Source of the DNA: Casuarina equisetifolia
Taxonomy: Eukaryota > Streptophyta > Magnoliopsida > Fagales > Casuarinaceae
Reading direction: 5' to 3'
DNA length: 64,000 nt
NCBI GenBank assembly: GCA_028551475.1
Contig: CM052358.1
Span: 24,516,853 to 24,580,852, forward strand
Each line of letters opens with the position of its first letter. The stretch's first letter is position 1. The translations under genes and the position numbers were made by a program. Below are positions 45,848 through 55,929 of the stretch, piece by piece. The notes under the pieces are model-generated. The model was not told where the DNA came from, did not search any database, and was given only the letters and a program-made list of their open reading frames with translations.

Positions 45848-46144
45848 CCTTCCTACCAACTCTGGTTACAGGTTCAAAGGGTCATCCACCGCCTGTATTT
45901 TACCAAACACCACTATGTGTTGAAAGGTGGTGACAAGATCACCACCGCCGTGGGATTGTGGCCGCTGACGATGTCTTGAAAGTAGAAGCTGAAGTGGCTG
46001 AACTTTCCTTTCTTGAAGGCTAGATGTTTCCGGTCTAGGCTTTTCACAAACCCTTCATACTCTCCGGTGACCAGAGTTGTGGAGAAGGAAGAGATGATGA
46101 AGAAAAATGAGCTGAGAAGTACAAATGGGACGAATTCTAGCCTT
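45848..46144 (-). pseudogene. Dirigent pseudogene, N-terminal half only (copy 11)
   Basis: Reads STTLVTGEYEGFVKSLDRK, then HLAFKKGKFSHFSFYF with QDIVSGHNPTAV and LSPPFNT. The start is AAG instead of ATG, as in the 27-kb copy. It ends at element E on the left, and no C-terminal half follows, only flank and then the separate pseudogene at 44707-45220. Confidence 0.75.
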
Positions 46145-46243
46145 TGGAACCATGTCACACTACTCACTTCAGTGTTTGTAAAGTGAGTTTCACATGGAGG
46201 AAATCGGCAACCTAAGCATGGTTGCGCTTACCAATTCCAATGT

Positions 46244-46251
46244 GCCACGTC
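46244..46251 (-). promoter_or_regulatory. ABRE/G-box-like GACGTGGC, pseudogene copy 11
   Basis: Same octamer and spacing (~100 bp before the lost start) as at 21912 and 50891, in the promoter relic of a dead gene. Confidence 0.3.
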
Positions 46252-47379
46252 TTTACTTGATGGACTTCTGCAGAAAAATGTTTAAAAATTTTGGTGAACC
46301 TTCTGCGGGAAGACGAAGAACATTTCAATTTCAATTTTAATTTTTTTACCTGTATTTGGTTTAAACGGAAAAGGGATTTTTTTTTTGTTTTTTTTGTTTT
46401 TGTTTTTTTCTGCAAGAAGATCAATGCCATTTCCCGTCATATGTATTGTCTTTTGTTGAATAATCACCAGCCTTCATCCCAAGATTTTTATATAGGTTAT
46501 AGATTATACAAACAAGCCCAAAGCACATCTAAAGAACCTAAATAGTGCAAGGGAGTCAAGTATTCTTGGTTTTCTTTTCTTTTCTTTCCTTTTAGAGAAT
46601 TAAGTATGATTTCATTGTATATAATTTGAATAAAACTGTATACCTTTTCAAAATAAAGTTGTTGAAATTTTAATCTTATTAATAAAAATAAAAAAGATAG
46701 TATGTAGGAAAATATTTTTATGTAAAAAAATTGAACCATCTTTCAAGTAAGATGGTCATTGAAAGATTTCAAACTATCTTTTTTCTTAAATGAGCTTGAA
46801 TGATGGGATATGACCCTATTCTTTTATATTATCTTGTTCTTAAATGAAAAAACTCTAATATTCTTAAAACAAATTAAGTATAATTGACTCTTGTAATGAC
46901 ATGATAATGGAAGGTGGAGAGGCATAAAGACAGTTCTAGAATTTCAACCATGATGTTGCCAAAAATCTTCTAATCTAATGCTTTGTATTTGTAAGTCCTT
47001 TTTGTTATGTTTAAAACAAAAATTGAAATGTCAACCATATTTTCCCCTATATTGTTAAAAGAAAATTTTAAATGTAATAAGAATCTCTCTATCTCTTTTT
47101 TTTTTTTTCTTGAATTAGCATTTATTCATTAAGTGTGCCAACAATTTATTAGTTGTTATAGAGAAGGAAAAGGACAATGTAGTTTCTCATGTTTGGAAGT
47201 AATTGATAGAATATTTGTTTTGCTATCACATCCATTTAACTTAACAAAAGATAAGGTATTAGGCAAATGAAAGCAACAATGATAAATATTAGGTAAACAT
47301 ACAATTTATTAATTCCTCAAATAGAGGCTCACAAAGAGAGAGTAAAATTGGCATATCATGAACTCTTCTTTGACATACT

Positions 47380-47583
47380 TCATCTACTGAAGCACAAACA
47401 ACCCTTATTTTTATTGTAACAGGAAGCACTTGCAAATTTACTTTTAAGCACTTTCTTGCATGCATCAATACATTTTTGTTGGGTACATGGATTCAGCATA
47501 ATGGCAAAGACTGCCTCAACTGTGTTGGGCAGAGTCAAAATGAACATCAAGCCCACAAGAAGTAGCACTGCAGTCCAGCGCAT
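47380..47583 (-). CDS. Defensin-like six-cysteine secreted peptide (copy 4)
   Basis: Encodes 67 residues if translation starts at the ATG at 47583 (MRWTAVLLLVG). The upstream ATG used by copies 1 and 3 is ACG here (TASM instead of MAxM), so the start has moved three codons in. A longer in-frame open stretch to 47808 has no support from the paralogues. Signal peptide is about 1-24 (NTVEA before the cut). Cysteines are at 33, 38, 42, 55, 62 and 64 with the conserved spacing and the CxxxC/CxC pairs. The segment from KKVLKSKF to CLCF is identical to copy 1 at 23606, pointing to recent duplication or conversion. TATA box at 47671-47680. Likely functional despite the start change; less certain than copies 1 and 3. 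Confidence 0.68.
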   Translation of the reverse strand: MRWTAVLLLVGLMFILTLPNTVEAVFAIMLNPCTQQKCIDACKKVLKSKFASASCYNKNKGCLCFSR

Positions 47584-47670
47584 GCTTGCCGTTGAATGTT
47601 CGAAGCAATAGAACAAAAGAAATTCTTTGTAAGTGACCCTGAAATGACTTTCATATGTTCTCTCTGGACT

Positions 47671-47680
47671 GTATATATAG
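47671..47680 (-). promoter_or_regulatory. TATA box of defensin-like copy 4
   Basis: CTATATATAC on the minus strand, about 90 bp upstream of the ATG. An aligned element is present in copy 1 (AT run at 23888-23903), in degraded form in copy 2 (29205) and as GTATATAC in copy 3 (36982). Confidence 0.5.
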
Positions 47681-48119
47681 TGGTGAAAATTAAAGGCTAA
47701 AGATGGTAAAAATAGAAAAAGAGACATGAAGATGTCAATGTGTCCTATTTGAAAGGAAATATGAATGAACACTATAATGCATATCATGCCCCAAAAAAAG
47801 GTATTCAATTAGTTCATTATAAAATTTGCTAAGTCAATGCATATGGTTGGTACCAAATATGTTCTTTTTAAGCATTTCTATTGTATTTTGTTTCTCTATA
47901 GAAGTTCCAATTAAGGATCTATCTAATGGGGACCCCATTTGGGTTTGTCCATATGAATGTTCCGTTCGTCTTTTTTTTTTTTTTTTGTGCTTTTAGTCAT
48001 TCTCATCGGAGATTTATCAAATCTATGAGTTATATGGAATGGATATCTTGATAGTTATCTTAAATCTATAGCTAAATATAAATACCATGAGTAGCATCTA
48101 AAGCTCAAAGAACTACGAC

Positions 48120-48776
48120 TCAAGTGTAATGAAACATGTCTACTGGCTCATTCTGCTTTGTCATTGCCAAAAAGAACAAAACATGGAAAACAACTAGGAC
48201 ACGAGGCCCTAAGATGACTGGCTGGGAAACTCAGAGAGTACGATCGTGCCCCTCCAGCATTTTTTTCCTTTTTTTTTTAATTGTTTTGCCCGTGGTGGTG
48301 GTGATTGTGGAGCACGAACATTTACTCGCACGAAGCCTCTGAAGTGAGATGGTGGTTAATGAACTAAATTCATCCAGATTTATGTTGCATTTCTAATCTT
48401 TATTCATTCAGGAAGAGCTGAATCTGGTTTATACTACTTTAGGTGTTCCTGACTTACGTTGTTCATAGGTGCCTGAAATCTTTGATGTTCATTTAATTAT
48501 TTGATTACTGTCAATAATATCAGTGATTAGTTAGGCTCCTGGTTGTCTCTTTCTCTCAGCCTGTCTTTACCTTTTCAATGTTATGGATATAGTATTTGGG
48601 TTGAGTCCTGCTTCTATATATTTACCCCCAAGGTAAACATATAGAAGCCTGAGAAGATTAGGACAGATTTTCTGGCGGTTTGGTAGATGAACTATATGAT
48701 AATCGAAAGGAAAATGTGGAACAAGTACCAGTTTTTCACCATGGACATGAGTGCAATTCAAAAACCAAATCATTAC
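48120..48776. other. Unique intergenic segment, origin unknown
   Basis: No similarity to the other flank blocks. 48136-48342 is open on the + strand with a basic N-terminus and a hydrophobic run, but no family is recognisable. The text around 48400-48560 looks like intron/UTR sequence and may be a captured gene fragment. Confidence 0.3.
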
Positions 48777-49139
48777 CCATGTAGCCTTCTTGTATTCATT
48801 CATTCATTTCTCATAATAGTTGGTAGCTTTGATTTTAATTCTTGTATTCACTCATTTGTTATAATACATAAGCTTCAAATCTTTTGCCAAGTTTGGGTCC
48901 CACAATACTGCAAATCTTCAAACAGACCAACAATTGCATTTTTCTATCTAATTATAAGTTAATTATTCTTTAACTTTAACTAAAACAATTACCTCTCTAT
49001 TCACCGTTCAACTTTTCGATATCCATTATACTTAAACTTCCTTATTTTTTATCCTTACAAAAAAGATCCTAGAGTATTTATCACTGATGACACGGTTAAA
49101 CTGATCTTTAAATTTGTAATAAATAATAATAAAAAAGCT

Positions 49140-49475
49140 TTAGAAGTAATCTTATAAATGAAGTTGGTAAACATAAGTGAAATGATAGGTTTACTATTTT
49201 AGCCAGTGCTGAAATGCCTACCACGATATTGCTTTCTATTTGTCCCGTGAATTGGCGTCAGGCAACAAACGAACAACCCTTTCGCCAGTGGAAAGACAAT
49301 TAATGTATCTTCGCCGAACCACGTGCTCGACCTTCAACGCCATAAACAAGATTGGGTAGGTGGCTATAGCGTGTTGGGGAGGACCTTGACCTGCGGAGAA
49401 AGATGAACCACGCTTTCTTCTTTAACCCATATGAGACGATGAGTTGGAATACGCTCCTTTCTTGACCATGAGCAT
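49140..49475. repeat. Conserved intergenic block R, copy 5
   Basis: AGTAATCTTATAAATGAAG, GTGCTGAAATGCCTACCA, AAAGACAATTAATGTATC, CTCGACCTTCAACGCCATAA, GTAGGTGGCTATAGCGTGTT, ACCCATATGAGACGATGAGT. Closest to the copy at 20188-20530. Confidence 0.65.
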
Positions 49476-50201
49476 TTTAGAAAATACATTGTTTAAAACT
49501 CAAAATACAGTATTTACTTACAAAAATTGGTTAGTAAGAAATTGATTATATAAATAAAAAATTTTACAATTAACTAGAAGTAATATAAAATTTCAGTATT
49601 CCATAATCATTACGACAAAATAAAATAATGAATTGTGAGAACATTTTACATGAAACATTTCATTAGAATTATAAATATAAGTGTAATTATGTGAACAATG
49701 TTGGCAAGCTTAAGAGGCTCGATTTACCATAGGTGAGAATCATGGGAATGTCTCGTAACTTTTTTTTTTTTCTTAAGACAAAGAGGTGCTAATCTAAAAT
49801 TTCTTAGGATATCTTATAGCTCTAGTGGTTTTAATGGATTATTGGTGAATTGACTAAAACATTGTCTTGCCACTTTAAGCAAAACAAGTATTTTTTTTTA
49901 TTACTCACGCGGTGTTGAGCATATGATCAAGAAGTACCGCGCAACACCTGTTACCAACTGAATAGACATTTGCCGACAAAATTATTTAGCTTGAAATTAT
50001 GGCAGAAATTGGTAAGAACAAGCAGTTTCTAATTCATCTAAAACTATAACCAAAGGCTACAGAATACATGATTCCTTAAGCCATATAAAGGCAATAAAAA
50101 CCTACCCACATAGCTAAAGGTAATCTAAAGGGATCAACATGCTTTGCAGTCTTCTGACAAGGATTTATTGAATACAGCTAACGCAAAAGGTGAAAAGAGC
50201 A

Positions 50202-50783
50202 TCAATAATGCATCACATAGACATTGTACTCAACGATGGCATCTCCCGACTTGAGATCCACGGTATGAGTCGAAGCTTGAGCATAACCCCTAGCGAACCG
50301 GAAAAGCCCGCTGCCTCCGATCACCGGCATCTCCCTCACCTTGTTGAAAACGGCGTTCCGGCCTAGCACGGTGATTGTGCTGCCGTTGTACTTCCCTTCA
50401 GTGAATGCGAAGTTCATGACCATTAATAGAGCGAAATCTTGCTGTGACGCCGAGGCGTAGAATCCTTGTGCCTTTCCTACCAATTTCGAGCCTATTTTCG
50501 GCTCCAGGGTTAAAGGGTTGTCGATCATTCTTATTAGACCAAAGGACGTGGAGGAGTTGAGTGGTGGTGGCACGACTTGGACGCCGGTGGGATTCTGGCC
50601 GGCGACAACGTCATGCCAATAGAAGCGGAAGTGGCTGAGCTTTTCCTTGTGGAGCCCAAGAAGCTTCCGGTCGACGCTTCTCGCAAAACCTTCATGCTCT
50701 CCGGCAGCCGGAGTCGTGGAAAAGGAAGAGATGAAGAAGAGAATAATGAACTGGGAAGCCAAGATAGGGAAAATTGTAGCCAT
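50202..50783 (-). CDS. Dirigent family protein (intact, cluster copy 12)
   Basis: Encodes 193 residues from the ATG at 50783 ([11 protein letters not shown]). An upstream in-frame TTG is not a plausible plant start. Signal peptide is about 1-28. Blocks: HFRFYWHD at 51-58 with [20 protein letters not shown] at 103-114, EGKYNGST at 129-136, GRN at 141-143, [12 protein letters not shown] at 156-167, ending YNVYVMHY. Sequons are Asn76 (NSS, lost in the duplicate) and Asn133. It is about 91% identical to the gene at 21222-21803 by my count. The two proteins differ mostly in the signal peptide and the first domain loop. TATA element and GACGTGGC box are kept. Secreted stereochemistry-directing role by family; substrate unknown. 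Confidence 0.93.
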   Translation of the reverse strand: MATIFPILASQFIILFFISSFSTTPAAGEHEGFARSVDRKLLGLHKEKLSHFRFYWHDVVAGQNPTGVQVVPPPLNSSTSFGLIRMIDNPLTLEPKIGSKLVGKAQGFYASASQQDFALLMVMNFAFTEGKYNGSTITVLGRNAVFNKVREMPVIGGSGLFRFARGYAQASTHTVDLKSGDAIVEYNVYVMHY

Positions 50784-50838
50784 TGAACGCTTTTTCAATT
50801 TTCAGGATCGGTACAAAGCTTGCAGTATGTATAGTCAA

Positions 50839-50848
50839 CTTATATAGT
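50839..50848 (-). promoter_or_regulatory. TATA box of dirigent copy 12
   Basis: TATATAAG on the minus strand, ~60 bp before the ATG, matching 21856-21867 in the duplicate. Confidence 0.5.
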
Positions 50849-50890
50849 GGAGGTAGCTTTCCGAGTCAATTATGTGACCAACTACGATAT

Positions 50891-50898
50891 GCCACGTC
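50891..50898 (-). promoter_or_regulatory. ABRE/G-box-like GACGTGGC, dirigent copy 12
   Basis: Identical octamer and context (AAGACGTGGCATAT) to 21912, about 110 bp upstream of the start. Confidence 0.35.
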
Positions 50899-52021
50899 TT
50901 TGCTCACAGGACTTCCGCGGCAAAATGTTGGAAATTTTGGTCGATGAAGTTCGGTGAACTTTCGTCCCAAAGATACGGCATAAGTCGATGCCTGAGTATG
51001 CCAAAGACTTGATAAGTCAAAGTTTAGCTCATATAATTTGTGAAAGTACTAAAATGCTCCTACTAAAGTTTAATATATTTTAGTATTATGTTGTACAATA
51101 GTTGAAAATTTTTAAACTTGATTTTTTAGTATTAATTGTAATATTGGAATATACTACTAAGCATATGTATTTTCTTTCTCATAAGCAAATAAATTTACAT
51201 GTTTATAAAAAAAATACATTTTAGGTTATTAACAAATTAATTTATTATATTTTTATATGTGAATTTGTTTCTTTTTTCATTAGCTAATTTTTAAAATAAC
51301 AAATTTTCTATTATAATATCTAAATTTAGATTTTAAAGGAGATGGCTTAAAATGTTATATAATTAAACAACTAAAGCATCATATGCAAGGGAAAAATTTC
51401 AATATTTTCTCATTTTGTTCTGTGGCTATTAGCTAGTCCACGCCGTGACCTTTAATGTAGTTGAACAAGCGTGGCTAGACAACTGTACATAGGCGGTTGG
51501 CTGGCTAGGGAGGGAAGGGATAGCACCCAGTTTCGCTTTTTGGTCGAATGAGATGATCATGATTGAGTTAGATCCGCGCAATAGGAATATTTTCTTCGCG
51601 TATCCAATCACAGTTATGGCACCATGTTTATAAAAAAGTTTGGAGACTTCTACAGAGCCTATTGAAGGTGAGTATCGTGAAAGCTTATGTATGTCTTTTT
51701 AATCCTAATATTGTTAATTTGTTTTTTTTTCTACACTTTTTTGAGGATATTCCTTGCATCTTTGCCTCCTTTATCTTGGAACGAGAAAAATTTTCATCGT
51801 TAACCATTAAGTTTTTTCTTTTTTAGCCTAACTTTTCACATCACCTTCCTTTCAATCATTTTAGTAATTACATTGTTAAGGATTGGATCCTCCATGCATT
51901 AAGTGTGTCAACAATTGTTAAAGGGTACAAAGATCTAATCTAAAAGTCAACTCAAAGTTGAAGATTTTTTCTTCATTTCAATTTTATTCCAAAGATTTTA
52001 TCTTTTAATGGGAGACTTTCT

Positions 52022-53408
52022 TTTTTTTTTTTGGTAAAAGGTCAAAAAAATATATCACCTGTAAAAATTACAAGATTGTTCAGTTACAAAATATCATCAT
52101 TTAAGTTCAAACATTGTATTTGGTAAATTCCAAAGCTATTGTAAGAATTTATTACAATTTGTAGGCTTAACTCTTTTGGGAGATGAAATCTTCCCTCTCA
52201 CGTCTTTCTTGATTTTAGCAATAATGGTTGAATTGTCTAGACTTTTATCGTTAAATTTTTTTCTATTTCTTTATCTCCAAATGTAATATAATATGGCCTT
52301 GAAAGATATACTAAGCAAGGTTATTGCAAAACTCTTCCTCTTGACAACCTTGATCATCCAATATATTTCAGCTCTCCAATGTTCAATTCTTCGAGTTAAA
52401 CCATTCATGCCTAATAGAGCCTTCCAGATATAGTTTGTGAACCTGTATTTAAAAAATAAATGTTCTTGTGATTCTTCTCCTTATTGGCAAAAGTTGTATT
52501 GTAGATCCATTAAACTATTCTATTTAGCCACACGATTTGCTGTGGATAGTTTGTCTTTCAAAATGATCCAACAAATAAAATTATGCTTTGGTACTCCTTC
52601 TTTCTATACAAATGTTGCCCGTTCAATATCTTCTTTGTTTTCTCTTAGTGCTACATAACTTTTGGCAATATTGTATTCTAAGTCTGTCACTAGTTGTGTG
52701 ACTTCACTTTTTACTTGTAAAATATTCTTAAATCTCCAAACTAGTGATCCTTTCATCTTAACTTCTAATACATTCTTTCCCTTCAAATTTTTTGTTATAA
52801 TCCATTTAAACCATGAAGAGTTTGAGTTCGGCTGCACAAGAGACCATAAGAGTTTTCCAACTGCCGCTTTATTCCATATATAATGTCTATCAAACCCAAT
52901 CCTCTAGACATTTTAGGCTAACAAACTTTTTTTCATGTCACTTTTGCTACACGTTATCTATTAGATTTACTTGTCTAAATAAAAGTTTTAATTCTTTTTT
53001 CAATTTCATAAAGTGTATGTTTTGGCAGTAGAAAAATTTACATCCAATATGTTTGTAATGAGAATAGAACACTTTTTGCTAGTTGTAGTCTCCCCCCATA
53101 ACTAATATGCTAAAACTTCTAACCTTCAATTCTCAATATCTTTTCTGTCAGGATCATACAATCTAGATTTGCAAGTCTTTTGGTAATCAATGAAACTCCC
53201 AAGTATTTTATGAGAAGTTGGCCTTCTTAGATAGGAATATGGTCAAGTATTAAAGCCTTCTCCTGTTCAAACAAGCTTGAAAAGAAAATTTGAGACTTTT
53301 GTGGATGCATCTTCAGACCTATGATATCCTCAAACTTTTGCATAGCATCTAGTAAACACAATATAGACTCAATATCTTCATATACATATCTCTTGCACAT
53401 TAAGAACA
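52022..53408 (-). mobile_element. LINE retrotransposon, 5'-truncated 3' end with poly(A)
   Basis: On the minus strand from 53408: end of a LINE reverse transcriptase (LLDAMQKFEDIIGLKMHPQ then KSQIFFSS), the YLGVSLITKRL linker, then the RVT-type zinc-binding C-terminal region (SLVWRFKNILQV, CWIILKDKLSTANRV, GEESQEHLFF, IHWRAEIYW-like text) with frameshifts. A 12-base T run at 52021-52032 is the poly(A) tail on the minus strand. 5' truncation, C-terminal domains and tail fit a LINE of the plant L1 type. Dead. It interrupts segmental duplicate B; the empty site is near 23185-23230. Confidence 0.8.
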
Positions 53409-54535
53409 TTGCACAAGGTGGAGTAGAGTCAATTTAGACTTAATATCATATTAGATATCCATTATTTAATTCAAAAGCTAACTTGAAAATTAGTGGAACC
53501 CATTATTATGGAGGTAACAATTCTAATATATTTATTATTAATGTGAAACTCATTATCTATATCTTAACAATAATTTATCAATTCATAATAGAGGAGGAAA
53601 AGAATAGTGCAACTTTTCTTATTTGGAAGTAATTGATAGAATATTTATTTAGCTAATATTAGCCAATTCAATACATATGGTTGGTACCTTTTAAAGCATT
53701 TTTATTGTAATATGTTTGTTTATAGAGTTCTAATTAAGGATCTACTAATGGGGACCCCATTATATATATATATATATTCCTTCTCATTTGTGATTTATCA
53801 AATATGAGTTATTATAGAATGGATACCTTGATCTTGCCTAAATCTATAGTTATGTATAAGAACTGTCAGCAGCAACTAAATTACAAATGCTAATAAATAA
53901 GTTCAGAACTAGACTAAAAAATCTAAAGTCATGCAGGAGTTAAATAGTTATTGAATGGATGATTAGCACTTATTTAATAAAACTAAAGGATTCTTAAACT
54001 TCAATTCAATGCACCTAATCATGTTCCTTGCATTGTTGGTCCTCCATTAATTAAGGATACATCAATTCCGGTAGAAATTCACCCCAATACTTATTAGCCT
54101 ATTATGTGCCAACGAAAAACTCTATGAAATCCAAACTCTTAAAGAGCCTAACATTTTAAATTTCTGTAATCTTTCAGCACTTTACCAGTAACCAAACAGA
54201 GCAAAATGGTACGTCAATGAAGACGACCAAAGGTTCATGCGAATTACACCCAAATTGCTCTTATTGGAAAATTAAGCACAACTCAAGCAAAGCACTTTAT
54301 CATGCTCCCACTACCTTAGCAAGCACAATTTTCCCAGCAATCAAACACTGCATGATCAGATGCCAATAACCATAACTACAAGCTCAATGAATTCATCCAT
54401 CCAAAGCTTGCTAAAACCTCGCTAGTTCAAATTTAGTAGCATACATTTAGAAGTAAACCTTGTTTGAATTATAACCAACCAACAATATAGCAAAACAAGG
54501 TTGCTTGGTCCCCACTAAAAACAATACTAGTTCTT

Positions 54536-54858
54536 GCAAATCTACTTGCCTCCTTTAAGGGTGGCATCGGCCAAAAAACCCTAGGAATTCACTTTAAGTA
54601 GATACTGTTCTTGCTTCCCTTCTCTTTTTCCATTTTGGCCTTTTACTTTCTTTTCTCTAAAACGTCCCATTTCTCCTTGTTGTCTCAAGCTGTAAAACAA
54701 ATCTACTTGCCTCCTTTAAGGATGACATCGGCCAACAAACCATAAGAATTCACTTTAAGTAGATACTATTCTTGCTTCCCTTCTCTTTTTCCATTTTGGC
54801 CTTTTACTTTCTTTTCTCTAAAGCATCCCATTTCTCCTTGTTTTCTCAAGCTGTAAAA
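54536..54858. repeat. Tandem duplication, ~162-bp period
   Basis: AATCTACTTGCCTCCTTTAAG at 54539 and 54701, each followed by CATCGGCCAA, GAATTCACTTTAAGTAGATA, CTTGCTTCCCTTCTC, CATTTTGGCC and CTCAAGCTGTAAAA. The copies differ at only a few bases, so this is young. Confidence 0.85.
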
Positions 54859-55440
54859 GAGACAATAAATCATACGATCATTGTTAGTTTCTAAGAATAA
54901 TTTAATTAAAGGGGCCGTAGAAAATCAATATGGTAAGTTTAAGCAAGTGAGAGACACAACTTACGGTAGAATTCTTTTTGCAAGCAATTGTTTTGCCACT
55001 GTACGTAGAAATGACACCAAAACCCAAAATTAGGAGGATGCATAGGCAAAAAAATCATCCTCCACTCTTTTTGAAAGACTGGCCTTTGCATATCTTGAGC
55101 TAAATGAAACTTGACGTATAACTTCCACAACGTATAAATAAGGTACAGAAGAAAAGCAATAGTGGGGACCAAGCAAACTAGAGAAAGCATGATCGGAATC
55201 CACCAAGAATCACATTTTATATCCAGAGTAGCAGCTACTGTGAAATGATTCTTTGAGTTGTAAAATATCAACCAATAACCTTTAAACCAATTGATACTAA
55301 CCTTTCCCATTTCTCCTTTAACCCTTTGATTTGCTCTTTAGGCCTTTAGTTTCCATTTTCCACATTGGGAAGATCTCCTCCCCCTCCCATGCCCCTTGCA
55401 ATGGGCTGATTTTGGTCATCGCCAAACATGTTAACAGTTG

Positions 55441-55660
55441 GCTAGTCTTTCCTTTAGATCTAAAACTTACACAACCTTCCAAGATTTAGTATACCACACG
55501 GAAGAGACAAACATAGAAGATCATGCATATTAGATTATGCTAGTCTTTCCTTTAGATTTAAAACTTACACAACCTTCAAGATTTAGTATACCACATGGAA
55601 GAGACAAACAACGGTTAGCAATTATAGTGAAACATAGAAGATCATGCATATTAGATTTTC
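55441..55660. repeat. Tandem duplication, ~100-120-bp period
   Basis: CTAGTCTTTCCTTTAGAT, AAAACTTACACAACCTTC, AAGATTTAGTATACCACA, GGAAGAGACAAACA and AACATAGAAGATCATGCAT occur twice. The second copy has an extra ACGGTTAGCAATTATAGTG. Confidence 0.85.
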
Positions 55661-55929
55661 ACTTCTAAAATATAATTTAAAGTGAAATGAAAATTTCATA
55701 TTATATTAAAATTTAAAGTAAAAAGCCAAACATATATCCACTACTTTGCAATGACATGGACTATAAACTTCAGAAAATTAAAATCTTAGAAAGATTGAAA
55801 AGAAAAAACTTCTTCTAACTTTGTAACATGAAAAATGGTATAATGTTAAAAAAATTAATAACAAGTTTCTCTTAGGTAGTAAGTAATAAAGTTTAGGTGA
55901 GACCCTACCTTAATCATCTTCCTATTAGA

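Larger units (their letters stand above)
48777..53640. repeat. Long segmental duplicate B (partner 19832-23470)
   Basis: Collinear partner of duplicate A. Longer because of the LINE at 52022-53408 and extra AT-rich text at 51060-51350. The left end coincides with the LTR-like TATTCATTCATTCAT end shared with 19848. Confidence 0.8.

Noticed and set aside
47584-47808. N-terminal extension of defensin-like copy 4
   Set aside because: The extension covers the TATA box and 5' flank conserved in other modules; paralogues start at or near the downstream ATG.
50784-50798. Five-codon N-terminal extension of dirigent copy 12
   Set aside because: It would require a TTG start; all paralogues start at the ATG of MAxI/MATI.
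54939-55310. 123-codon minus frame with one hydrophobic stretch
   Set aside because: No family similarity recognised, no paralogue in the window, no supporting promoter or splice context; kept only as a remark in the intergenic entry.
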